A stretch of DNA of 61,642 nucleotides, from assembly GCA_025457915.1 (NCBI GenBank), contig JALOTL010000024.1, forward strand, positions 1-61,642, in the 5' to 3' direction. The notes beneath the pieces are model-generated. The model ran no database searches, had not been told where the DNA came from, and worked only from the letters and a program-made list of their open reading frames with translations. Below are positions 54,145 to 61,642 of the stretch, in pieces. The position numbers and the translations under genes are program-made. This DNA comes from Spirochaetota bacterium. Its GTDB lineage: Bacteria > Spirochaetota > UBA4802 > UBA5550. Position 1 is the stretch's first letter; each line of letters starts with the position of its first letter.

Positions 54145-55185
54145 ATGCAAATATTTAAGAAAAAACCCTTGATTATTGCCGGACCCTGCAGCGCGGAAAG
54201 TGAAGAGCAATTATTCAAAATAACAAGCACTCTCCAAAAAAACAATGTTGATATTATCCGTGCCGGTATTTGGAAGCCGAGAACCCGTCCGGGAACTTTT
54301 CACGGGGTTGGAGCCGTCGGTTTAAAATGGATAACTGAAATAAAAAAAAATATTCCTGCGGTTTTTACCATTGAAATCGCCACTCCGCAACATGTGGAAA
54401 TGGCACTCAAAGCCGGAATAGATGTACTCTGGATCGGAGCCCGCAGTACGGTCAATCCATTCACAGTTCAGGGCATAGCGGACGCACTTCGTGGAATCGA
54501 TATCCCGGTTATGGTCAAGAATCCCATCAATCCGGACCTTTCGCTCTGGATAGGAGCTTTCGAAAGATTAGATCATGCCGGAATCAAACAAATTGCCGCG
54601 ATACACAGAGGTTTCAGTACAATCCAGATGAGCAAATACCGTAATCTGCCTTTGTGGCGTATACCCCTCGAGTTTACAGATAAATACCCAGATATTCCCC
54701 TTATTTGCGACCCAAGCCATATAGCAGGGAAAAGAAATCTGGTCTATGAGATAGCCCAGAAAGCCATGGATCTTGATTATGACGGACTGATGATCGAAGT
54801 TGATCTTGATCCTGATAAAGCGTTGAGTGATCCCGACCAGCAGCTGACCCCGGATGCTTTTTTGCAGATGCTTAAATCACTCCGCTTTAAGGCGCCCGAT
54901 ACAGACACATCGATATTTCACCAGCTTGAGGATATTCAGGATGAAATTGACCAACTTGACCGTGAGATGGGCGCAATAATTGAAGCAAGGATGCTCCTTG
55001 TAAAAAAAGTCGGATTATATAAAGCGAATAACAATATGAACGACGATCAGATAGAGAAATGGAAAAGTATTATTGAATCACGACTCCAATCGATAATAAA
55101 CAGCCATGAAAATAAAAAATTGATACAAAAAATCTTCAGAATCATCCAGAATGAATCTTCAGACAATCAAAACGAAATCAAGTAG
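54145..55185 (+). CDS. Bifunctional DAHP synthase / chorismate mutase
   Basis: 346 residues from the ATG at 54145; a TTG at 54133 is less likely. Residues 1-255 are a KDPG-type (AroAbeta/KdsA-like) 3-deoxy-7-phosphoheptulonate synthase: IIAGPCSAESEEQL, IIRAGIWKPRTRPGTFHGVG, VLWIGARSTVNPFTVQGIAD, VMVKNPINPDLSLW and CDPSHIAGKRNL. Residues ~270-346 are a helical type II chorismate mutase (LEDIQDEIDQLDREMGAIIE, KVGLYK). This order is the one known from Bacteroidota. The first reaction opens the shikimate pathway; the second leads chorismate to prephenate. It is unexpected beside sugar genes and may have come by transfer. Upstream is a near-perfect -10 TATAAT but no good -35. Confidence 0.93.
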   Translation: MQIFKKKPLIIAGPCSAESEEQLFKITSTLQKNNVDIIRAGIWKPRTRPGTFHGVGAVGLKWITEIKKNIPAVFTIEIATPQHVEMALKAGIDVLWIGARSTVNPFTVQGIADALRGIDIPVMVKNPINPDLSLWIGAFERLDHAGIKQIAAIHRGFSTIQMSKYRNLPLWRIPLEFTDKYPDIPLICDPSHIAGKRNLVYEIAQKAMDLDYDGLMIEVDLDPDKALSDPDQQLTPDAFLQMLKSLRFKAPDTDTSIFHQLEDIQDEIDQLDREMGAIIEARMLLVKKVGLYKANNNMNDDQIEKWKSIIESRLQSIINSHENKKLIQKIFRIIQNESSDNQNEIK

Positions 55186-55242
55186 CTATATATCTTCAAG
55201 GCTATAAATGAAATTGATATCCAAAACAACTCGCGCGGGAGG

Positions 55243-55296
55243 CGCGGTTAATCGGTTTTCTTATAAAGCTTTTTTAACACTACTGTTATAACCGCG
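55243..55296. repeat. Inverted repeat upstream of the ATP-grasp gene
   Basis: CGCGGTTA (55243-55250) and TAACCGCG (55289-55296) are exact inverted copies 38 nt apart, in an AT-rich interval. A small CGCGC/GCGCG hairpin overlaps the first arm. It could be a regulatory hairpin; significance is low. Confidence 0.3.
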
Positions 55297-55450
55297 GATT
55301 TTCATCGTAAAGATTAATCCTTTCTTACTTGACCTTCCGGGGAGCGTCTCATAAAATAGATCCAACCTCATGCCATTTTACCAACACAAAATCGGCTAAG
55401 GATCATTGAGGGATGCATCAGATCATCTATTGGAGAAAATTGTATTAGCA

Positions 55451-56638
55451 ATGACGTCATATGATAAAAAAATGCTTATAGCCGGCGGGGGTTACGCAGA
55501 CATCCCATTGATTTTATCAGCTAAAAAACTCGGATATTATGTGTATACAACCGGCAACAGACCGGAGGAATTGGGTCACAATTATTCGAATGAATACATC
55601 AAGGCGGATTTCTCAAATCTTGATGAAATGTTGGACCTTGCGAATCAAATAAAAATTGATGCCGTTTGTCCGTGCTGCAATGATTTTTCCGCCCTTTCTT
55701 CATCTTATATAGCCGAGAACATGAATTTGCCCGGGCATGATAAATTTTTAACGACAAAGCTGATCCACCATAAAGATTCATATAGAAAATTTGCATCGGA
55801 AAATGGAATAGCTACCCCCAGAGCAAAATCTTATACTGATTCGGCCGAAGCTATACTTGACATAGATTCCTTTCTATTCCCGCTTATAGTCAAACCTGTT
55901 GACCTCACAGGAGGCAAGGGTGTTACGACCATAAGATCAAAAGATGAAACAAAAAAAGCAATAAATAAGGCATTTGATATTTCCAGAGCTAAAAAAATTG
56001 TAATCGAGGAATTCCTTCAAGGCACCCGCCATGGTTTTTCCGCATTCCTTCGTGACAGCAAGGTAGTGTTTTATTTTACCGATAATGAATACTATTATCT
56101 CAACCAGTACCTTGTCTCAGGCGCTTCCGCCCCCGGAGATGTCCCGCAAAATGTAGTAAAAATACTCATTGCTGATTCTGAAAAAATAGCCTCCATACTG
56201 AAATTAAAAACCGGAATCTTCCATATACAGTTTATAATAAACAACGGCGAACCAGTTATCATCGAAATCTGCAGGCGACCTCCAGGTGATCTATATGTAA
56301 AACTGGTCGAAATATCAACCGGGATCGACTATCCCGGATACATTGTCAGGGCTTTTACCGGCGATAATTGCGATGACATGACTCATGCCGACCCAAAAGG
56401 ATTCTACACGCGACATTGCGTAATGTGCGACAGAACCGGGATTATAAAAGATATTTTTATTGACCCGGCAATAAAAGACAATATTATTGAAAAATTCATG
56501 TGGTGGAACCCAGATGACAGTGTAACCGATATTTATACTGCAAAATTCGGTATAGTGTTTCTAAAATTCAATTCAATGGATGAAATGCTGAAAAAATCAT
56601 CAGAGCTGCAGGAATTGATCAAAGTTAAAATTGAATAG
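55451..56638 (+). CDS. ATP-grasp domain ligase
   Basis: 395 residues from the ATG at 55451; a TTG at 55406 adds 15 residues of no clear use. Pre-ATP-grasp Rossmann part: MLIAGGGYADIPLILSAKK. ATP-grasp proper from ~110: DSYRKFASENGIATPRAKSY, FPLIVKPVDLTGGKGVTTIR with the ATP Lys, KIVIEEFLQGTRHGFSAFL, and the metal end PVIIEICRRPPGDLY. It joins a carboxylate to an amine, thiol or similar with ATP; the substrate is not evident. Related enzymes occur in peptide, carbamoyl-type and sugar-acid ligation. It probably works with the following SDR and methyltransferase genes (gaps 36 and 79 bp). Confidence 0.85.
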   Translation: MTSYDKKMLIAGGGYADIPLILSAKKLGYYVYTTGNRPEELGHNYSNEYIKADFSNLDEMLDLANQIKIDAVCPCCNDFSALSSSYIAENMNLPGHDKFLTTKLIHHKDSYRKFASENGIATPRAKSYTDSAEAILDIDSFLFPLIVKPVDLTGGKGVTTIRSKDETKKAINKAFDISRAKKIVIEEFLQGTRHGFSAFLRDSKVVFYFTDNEYYYLNQYLVSGASAPGDVPQNVVKILIADSEKIASILKLKTGIFHIQFIINNGEPVIIEICRRPPGDLYVKLVEISTGIDYPGYIVRAFTGDNCDDMTHADPKGFYTRHCVMCDRTGIIKDIFIDPAIKDNIIEKFMWWNPDDSVTDIYTAKFGIVFLKFNSMDEMLKKSSELQELIKVKIE

Positions 56639-56674
56639 CAGCCGGTCCGCAAAAAATCATGGAGAAAAAGATGC

Positions 56675-57430
56675 ATGGAAAAATCAATACTGAAAGATAA
56701 AATAGCAATAATAACAGGCGCTTCCCGCGGCATTGGTAAAGCCATAGCCGTAAAATACGCTTCAGAAGGCGCCGCGATCGTCCTTGTATCCGATGAAGAA
56801 GATAACCTGAAACTTGAATCAAAACAAATTAACGAATCGGGATCAAAGACAGCTTACATTGCAGGAGATGTCGCCCAGCCTGATTTTGCTGATAAAATTG
56901 TCAAAAAGGTCATTGCTGATTTCAATAAAATCGATATCCTTGTGAACTGCGCCGGCATCATCACAAGAACACCTTTTGAAGAATTGTCTCTTGAGGATTG
57001 GAACCGGGTGATTCATGTCAATCTATACGGAACATATTACATGTGCAAATCAGTTCTCCCAATCATGCGCGGCAATAAAAGCGGAAAGGTCATCAATATA
57101 ACTTCCCAGATGGCCAAGATGCCACACCCGGGAGCTTCACCGAGTTATGAAGTATCAAAGGCGGGACAGGCGGCTTTGACGCGTCATCTTGCCTACCATT
57201 ACGCCAAGTATAACATTAATATAAACGGCATCGCGCCGGGATCAATCGACACCGGGCTGGCCGCAACGATGAAACCCGAAGCACGCGAATTATTGCTGAA
57301 AGGAATCCCTCTCCAAAGGCTCGGCCGGCCGGAAGAAGTCGCGGATTGCGCCCTTTTTTTGGCCTCATCAATGTCTGATTATATAACCGGAGAGATAATT
57401 GATGTTAACGGCGGATCATTGATGGATTAG
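56675..57430 (+). CDS. SDR family oxidoreductase
   Basis: 251 residues. Classical short-chain dehydrogenase: NAD(P) motif IITGASRGIGKAIA (TGxxxGIG), VNCAGI (NNAG-like), catalytic Ser in NITSQMAK and Tyr-x3-Lys in SPSYEVSKAGQAAL, GIAPGSIDTG, and a C-terminal EIIDVNGGSLMD. It resembles FabG-type 3-oxoacyl reductases and sugar dehydrogenases alike. GGAGA lies 11 nt before the ATG. Directly between an ATP-grasp ligase and an FkbM methyltransferase, so a role in making a modified glycan or small-molecule precursor is more likely than fatty acid synthesis. Confidence 0.92.
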   Translation: MEKSILKDKIAIITGASRGIGKAIAVKYASEGAAIVLVSDEEDNLKLESKQINESGSKTAYIAGDVAQPDFADKIVKKVIADFNKIDILVNCAGIITRTPFEELSLEDWNRVIHVNLYGTYYMCKSVLPIMRGNKSGKVINITSQMAKMPHPGASPSYEVSKAGQAALTRHLAYHYAKYNININGIAPGSIDTGLAATMKPEARELLLKGIPLQRLGRPEEVADCALFLASSMSDYITGEIIDVNGGSLMD

Positions 57431-57509
57431 TGACCGGAATGATTGCAAAAGCATTCGGCATTAATTCTACAACATGACAAATTGAAATCATCAATAAACG
57501 GAGGAAAAA

Positions 57510-58592
57510 ATGTTTTTAGATAAAATAGTCAGTGGAACAGATAAGCGCGAAGCAGATATTAAAATCCTAAAAAATTCCAAGTACCCGGTCGTATTTTACG
57601 GAGCCGCCGAATTTGCTTCGGAGCTGGGAAAATTTTTGTGCAATTATGGAATTTCCGCAGCCGCATATTTTGTTGACGATGAATATATAAACAGTGATTT
57701 AAATTTTTTCAAAGATGTAAAAACCTTCGATGAAATAACAAAATTATTTGATAAATTCAATATAGTTATAGCCAATATAAGCGACGTCAAGCGTGCGAGA
57801 GATAAAATATCCTCGAAGAAATGCGATCAGGTAATGGGTGTATATCTATTTGATTATTTAAGGGACAATTCCTTTGACGGTTTTGACATGAATTACATAA
57901 AAAAGCATGAAAAAGAATTCGGCAGGGTTTATGAATTATTAAATGATGATTTATCTAAAAAAACATATACTGATTTTATAAACTCAAAATTAAACAACAA
58001 TTATGAATACCTGCATGATTTTTTTTATGAACAATATTTTCTTAAGGATTTAATTACCGTCTCAGACGACGAGGTTTTTGTGGACGGTGGAGCATTTACT
58101 GGCGATACACTCTTATCATACATAAAAAATTTCGGCAATAGATATCAAAAGTATTATGCCTTTGAACCAGGAACCGGTCTGCCTGGACTGCGGAAATTAA
58201 TCGAAAAAGAAAATATTAAGAACGTCACCATTATTGAAAAGGGACTGTGGAGCAAACAGGATGTCCTGCATTTTTCGACCGGGACCCAGGACGGCAGAAT
58301 CAATGAAAGCGGCGATTTGGAGATTTCAGTTGATTCAATCGACAACCTGTGCGCCGATGCGACATTCATTAAAATGGATATAGAAGGCGCAGAACTTGAA
58401 GCCCTGAAAGGCGCGGCCGGTACGATTAATAAAAACATGCCGAAACTCGCAATATGCATTTATCATAAACCCGAAGATTTATTTGAAATACCGCTGTATA
58501 TTAAATCAATCGCTCCGGATTATAAAATCTTTGTCCGCCATCACAAATATGAAATCGGGGTTGAACTTGTGCTATACGCAATAATGAAATAA
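57510..58592 (+). CDS. FkbM-family methyltransferase
   Basis: 360 residues. The N-terminal ~180 residues include a Rossmann-like part (YPVVFYGAAEFASELGKFL, AAYFVDDEYINS) not typical of simple methyltransferases. The FkbM domain follows: VDGGAFTGDTLLSYI with the SAM motif, YYAFEPGTG, NVTIIEKGLWSKQDVLHF, ADATFIKMDIEGAELEALKGA and AICIYHKPEDLFEIPLYI. FkbM enzymes O-methylate sugars and macrolides. GGAGGAAAAAATG gives an excellent start. The family often tailors surface glycans, matching the neighbours. Confidence 0.92.
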   Translation: MFLDKIVSGTDKREADIKILKNSKYPVVFYGAAEFASELGKFLCNYGISAAAYFVDDEYINSDLNFFKDVKTFDEITKLFDKFNIVIANISDVKRARDKISSKKCDQVMGVYLFDYLRDNSFDGFDMNYIKKHEKEFGRVYELLNDDLSKKTYTDFINSKLNNNYEYLHDFFYEQYFLKDLITVSDDEVFVDGGAFTGDTLLSYIKNFGNRYQKYYAFEPGTGLPGLRKLIEKENIKNVTIIEKGLWSKQDVLHFSTGTQDGRINESGDLEISVDSIDNLCADATFIKMDIEGAELEALKGAAGTINKNMPKLAICIYHKPEDLFEIPLYIKSIAPDYKIFVRHHKYEIGVELVLYAIMK

Positions 58593-58661
58593 ATCAATAT
58601 TTCATTTAATCTCTTTAAATAAAAAAACGGTATTGAATCCATTGTTTATCAGAGTTCTATC

Positions 58662-59606
58662 ATGAAAAAATTATTATCATTTGTGATTCCCTGCTATTGT
58701 TCTACCACCACCCTGCCCCTGGTGGTCAAAGAAATTATCGACACGATCACAAAAAGCAAAGAATTCGACTACCAGATTATTTTAGTAAATGATAATTCTC
58801 CTGATGAAACATTTAAGGTTATAAAAAATCTCTGCTTAAAAAATTCAAGAATTACCGGGATTAATCTATCCAGAAATTTCGGACAGCATGCCGCTCTGCT
58901 CGCAGGATATTCCCGCGCAAATGGCGATTACATTATCAGCATTGATGATGACGGAGAGATACCGATAAATGAAATATACAAGCTTATAGATAAATTAAAC
59001 GAGGGGTATGATGTCGTCCTGGGCAAGTACGGAAAAAAAACGCATAATATCTTTAAAATTATCAGCAGTGAATTAACAAGGGTAATGTGCCAGGTATTGG
59101 TCGGACAGCCTAAAAATATTTATACGACAAGCTTCTATATATCACGGCGATTTGTCATCAAGGAAATGCTGCGGTATAAAAATTCATACCCTTTCATAGC
59201 CGGACTCATTTTCCGAACGACTCAAAATGTCGCGAATGTAATCGTTTCGCATCGTGCAAGACTGGAAGGCAAATCCAATTATACTTTATCAAAAATGTTT
59301 AAACTATGGTTTAATGGATTTACGGCTTTTTCGATCATACCATTGCGCATAGCATCCGTGATGGGTTCAGTCTGCGCTTTTTTAGGATTAATTTTTGTTT
59401 GTAAGATAATCATCAATAAATTCACGAATCCTGATATTCCATTGGGATACAGCTCTATGATGGCATCAATACTTTTTATTGGCGGAATGATAATGATCAT
59501 GCTGGGATTAATCGGCGAGTATGTCGGAAGGATTTATATTTCAATAAACAACAATCCTCAGTATGTAATAAAAGAAATTGTATGTTCAAAACCGTTAAAA
59601 AAATAA
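58662..59606 (+). CDS. Polyprenyl-phosphate glycosyltransferase (GT2, ArnC/GtrB type)
   Basis: 314 residues. GT2 domain: LSFVIPCYCSTTTLP, VNDNSPDETFKVI, LSRNFGQHAALLAGY and the metal site SIDDDGEIP. Two C-terminal membrane helices (LRIASVMGSVCAFLGLIFVC; MASILFIGGMIMIMLGLIGE), the build of enzymes that put a sugar on undecaprenyl phosphate. It is followed 108 bp later by an EamA/ArnE-like small membrane protein, a common partner that moves the lipid-linked sugar across the membrane. Which sugar is used is unknown. Confidence 0.93.
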   Translation: MKKLLSFVIPCYCSTTTLPLVVKEIIDTITKSKEFDYQIILVNDNSPDETFKVIKNLCLKNSRITGINLSRNFGQHAALLAGYSRANGDYIISIDDDGEIPINEIYKLIDKLNEGYDVVLGKYGKKTHNIFKIISSELTRVMCQVLVGQPKNIYTTSFYISRRFVIKEMLRYKNSYPFIAGLIFRTTQNVANVIVSHRARLEGKSNYTLSKMFKLWFNGFTAFSIIPLRIASVMGSVCAFLGLIFVCKIIINKFTNPDIPLGYSSMMASILFIGGMIMIMLGLIGEYVGRIYISINNNPQYVIKEIVCSKPLKK

Positions 59607-59714
59607 ACTCAATCTTGTAAAATACAATAATGGTTCATTATAATTATCTGCCTGGAAAATAGATAAATGCTGATTAACATTTTTTAAATCGAATTAAATC
59701 TCAAGGAAACGCCA

Positions 59715-60080
59715 ATGTCATATTTATACATTTTAGGAACAATATTATTTACAGTTCTCGGACAATTAATTATTAAATGGAGGATGAATCGTTTTAATAC
59801 TCTGCCGGATGACTTGTTGGGAAAAGGTGTTTTTTTATTAAAATTAATTTTTGATCCATTTATTTTTTCAGGACTTCTGTGTGCTGGTATAGCATGGCTA
59901 TTATGGATGGGTGCAATGACAAAATTCGAATTAAGCTATGCATATCCTTTTGCCGGTTTAACTTTTATTTTGATTTTGGTTTTTTCAGTAATCCTGTTTA
60001 ACGAACCATTAACGATACATAAAATAATAGGTACTATATTAATTGCAATAGGTCTTATTATTTCAAGCAGATCATTATAA
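59715..60080 (+). CDS. Small four-helix EamA/ArnE-like transporter
   Basis: 121 residues with four helices: SYLYILGTILFTVLGQLIIKW, LIFDPFIFSGLLCAGIAWLLW, YAYPFAGLTFILILVFSVIL and IHKIIGTILIAIGLIISSR. Belongs to the small drug/metabolite transporter group. ArnE/ArnF and related proteins of this size flip undecaprenyl-phosphate sugars; the adjacency to the GT2 gene favours that over drug efflux. It would act as a dimer. AAGGAAACGCC precedes the ATG. Downstream 156 bp is empty. Confidence 0.85.
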   Translation: MSYLYILGTILFTVLGQLIIKWRMNRFNTLPDDLLGKGVFLLKLIFDPFIFSGLLCAGIAWLLWMGAMTKFELSYAYPFAGLTFILILVFSVILFNEPLTIHKIIGTILIAIGLIISSRSL

Positions 60081-60236
60081 TTATTTGCAAGAATCTATAA
60101 TTGCGCAAATAATTACTTTTTAAAAAATGAATTTAAAATCAGAAGGATGTTTAAAAAATTTAATAATCCGGCCAAACTGACAGCGCTTTTTTTAAAAGCT
60201 TCATGAAATGTGAATATTTAAGCGGCATAAAAATTC

Positions 60237-61004
60237 TTATTTGTTCTTCTTCCTCGTATCAACCTTACGGAATTCGGGTTTGGACGCTTTGACAAAATAG
60301 TTCAGAGTATATTCCCTCTTTTTATCCAGGAAATCCATGGAATTGAGTATAGCTGGAAAAAAGAAAACAAAGAAAAAAAATGACAATAATTCAAAAGGTA
60401 AAAATAAAATCCGTATTAAAGGATTTTTAATTTGCCAGAATAAATACTTGGGCAGTATGGATAATCGATTGGCCAGGTAGCCAAAATAACCTGATGATGG
60501 TTTTATATAAATAATCTGGAATCCTGCTTTTTCGAATAAATATTGAAGACCATAGCATGTGAATCGAAAAAAATCGTACGGCTCCTGGTGCACGCCCCAT
60601 CCCTGAGGAGCGGAAAGATAGAGAAAACCGCCGGGCTGAAGTATCCTGAACATTTCATTTATTATAGCCTGGGGTTCTTTTACATGCTCAAGAACCTGTG
60701 TGCATATAACGGTTTTGAAAGTTTCCTTTCTAAAAGGCATCCTGCTTAAATCACTTACCGCATCAAGTTCAGAATAATTCCAATTTATATCTCCAATTGC
60801 GGCATCAATAGCAAAATATTTCTGTTTATGAAAAATATCTTTATATTGGCATTGTCCCGCCCCGGCATCCAGGAATAAACTTTCAGGCGGGATTTCAATT
60901 ACAATTGATTTTAAAAATTCTCTTGCTTCAATCCAATTTGGAAAAACTAATTTTTTTATGAAGTGGGGAAATAATGAAACTATTTTCTCTTGTAATGTCT
61001 GCAT
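60237..61004 (-). CDS. Class I SAM-dependent methyltransferase
   Basis: 255 residues. SAM motif LFLDAGAGQCQYKDIF near 45, FAIDAAIGD, FKTVICTQVLEHVKEP and RILQPGGFLYLSAP, then RFTCYGLQYLFEKAG. A hydrophobic stretch near 195 (FLPFELLSFFFFVFFF) suggests membrane contact. Many glycan-locus methyltransferases have this shape. Convergent with the transporter gene. The target is unknown. Confidence 0.9.
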   Translation of the reverse strand: MQTLQEKIVSLFPHFIKKLVFPNWIEAREFLKSIVIEIPPESLFLDAGAGQCQYKDIFHKQKYFAIDAAIGDINWNYSELDAVSDLSRMPFRKETFKTVICTQVLEHVKEPQAIINEMFRILQPGGFLYLSAPQGWGVHQEPYDFFRFTCYGLQYLFEKAGFQIIYIKPSSGYFGYLANRLSILPKYLFWQIKNPLIRILFLPFELLSFFFFVFFFPAILNSMDFLDKKREYTLNYFVKASKPEFRKVDTRKKNK

Positions 61005-61467
61005 ATCATGTGCTCAAAAATTTTTTCTAATAAAGCGGAAACCGTAAAAAATTAATAATGGCAAGTCAACAAAAAATATGAAATACGCTTTTTGTCAAGC
61101 GCTTAATAGGTTATTGAAATATAATTGCCAGTTGATGATTTTTCTACTTTAAAAATATATTATTTCATACTGACACATATTTCAAATTATATTGGACCCC
61201 GAAATCCGGACAGGTTGAGGGAAGCCTGATGAGTGTAAATCTCTGTAATGCCCCCATTCTGGGAAGAGAGTTACGATGCATATGATTTGAAGAAAGAACG
61301 AATTCAGGAACAGAATTACCGAATTGAGTTGCAAATAAGAAGATTGAAACCATTGATGTGAATCACACACATAAAACTGGAAAAACCTGAAAAACTATCT
61401 TGACTAACCGGTTCAGATCAGAATATGATTCTTCTAAATATAAGATCTTTATCTTAAAAAATCCATC
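61005..61467. other. Intergenic region, possible mobile-element relict
   Basis: 463 bp. At 61191-61343 a stretch begins GGACCCCGAAATCCGGACAGG, like the ends of some IS elements, and a plus-strand frame ends in KERIQEQNYRIELQIRR, which resembles the coiled tail of a transposase helper. No full element, inverted repeats or target-site duplication can be seen. A weak lead only. Confidence 0.3.
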
Positions 61468-61642
61468 ATGAAAAAAATAACACAATATTTATTATTTATT
61501 AATAATAAAAAAATATTCAAACCCTTTAAAGTTACAATCTGGACATTGTTTTATTCATCAATTTTTATTTTTCTGGCCCAGCGATTATTTAAAAAACAAG
61601 TCTCATTATTTTTTGAAAATGCGAATCCCCTGTTGTCAATCA
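61468..61642 (+). CDS. Start of a membrane protein, cut by the window edge
   Basis: ATG at 61468, open to the end (58 residues). A lysine-rich start (KKITQYLLFINNKKIFK) and one membrane helix (TIWTLFYSSIFIFLAQRLF) suggest the beginning of an integral membrane protein, for example a flippase or glycan polymerase given the surroundings, which is a guess. No Shine-Dalgarno seen. Confidence 0.5.
   Translation, partial: MKKITQYLLFINNKKIFKPFKVTIWTLFYSSIFIFLAQRLFKKQVSLFFENANPLLSI

Overview
The window reads as a chromosomal stretch of an anaerobic Gram-negative bacterium. The signs are a lipoprotein tetraheme cytochrome, a Tat-exported [NiFe] hydrogenase, an OmpA-type envelope protein, several lipobox proteins, a 2-oxoacid:ferredoxin oxidoreductase remnant, an ADP-forming acyl-CoA synthetase and a membrane pyrophosphatase. 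The gene style (cyclic-nucleotide-binding domains, a SpoIIE phosphatase, HEAT repeats, many genes with weak or no Shine-Dalgarno) resembles spirochaete or deltaproteobacterial genomes. Spirochaetota is my first guess, but nothing here proves a phylum. Coding density is high, intergenic DNA is very AT-rich, and no rRNA, tRNA, CRISPR array or intact mobile element was seen.

1-9.9 kb: a truncated gene joining two cyclic-nucleotide-binding domains to a GH15-type glucoamylase fold; a protein with a C-terminal J domain; the poly-gamma-glutamate genes pgsB-pgsC-pgsW; citrate synthase; a methyltransferase/ATP-grasp fusion; a polysaccharide deacetylase. 10-16 kb: a cysteine desulfurase-like gene translationally coupled to selD, whose active-site residue is read from an in-frame TGA (selenocysteine), then a hydrogenase operon (tetraheme lipoprotein, maturation protease, small and large subunit) closed by a clear terminator. 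16.2-17.5 kb: a CapA/PgsA-like gene broken by a frameshift and probable deletion.

17.5-29.2 kb (minus strand): an unknown lipoprotein, two secreted transglutaminase-fold proteins (one with its triad intact, one with it lost), an acyl-CoA synthetase, a MATE exporter, a 650-residue unknown and a coiled-coil OmpA/lipoprotein pair. 29.5-41.2 kb is rich in signalling: an MthK-like K+ channel directly followed by a stand-alone cyclic-nucleotide-binding protein, a receiver-PAS-PAS-SpoIIE phosphatase, two paralogous Cache-type membrane sensors without output domains, a HEAT protein and an ECF sigma/anti-sigma pair. It also holds a chimeric ORF that joins the start of a ferredoxin oxidoreductase gamma subunit to the second half of the beta subunit.

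41.3-47 kb: membrane pyrophosphatase, a secreted SRPBCC protein and a glycogen debranching enzyme. From 47.1 kb, and increasingly AT-rich from 48.2 kb, genes point to surface-glycan synthesis: two sugar aminotransferases (one WecE), a GT-C-like membrane protein, a von Willebrand A protein, a Bacteroidota-type DAHP synthase/chorismate mutase, an ATP-grasp enzyme, an SDR, an FkbM methyltransferase, a polyprenyl-phosphate glycosyltransferase with an ArnE-like partner, another methyltransferase and a cut-off membrane protein at the right edge.

The strongest items for a second look are the selenocysteine SelD, the cyclic-nucleotide/GH15 fusion, the channel plus separate nucleotide-binding protein, the two genes damaged by internal deletion (CapA-like and the oxidoreductase), and the methyltransferase/ATP-grasp fusion.
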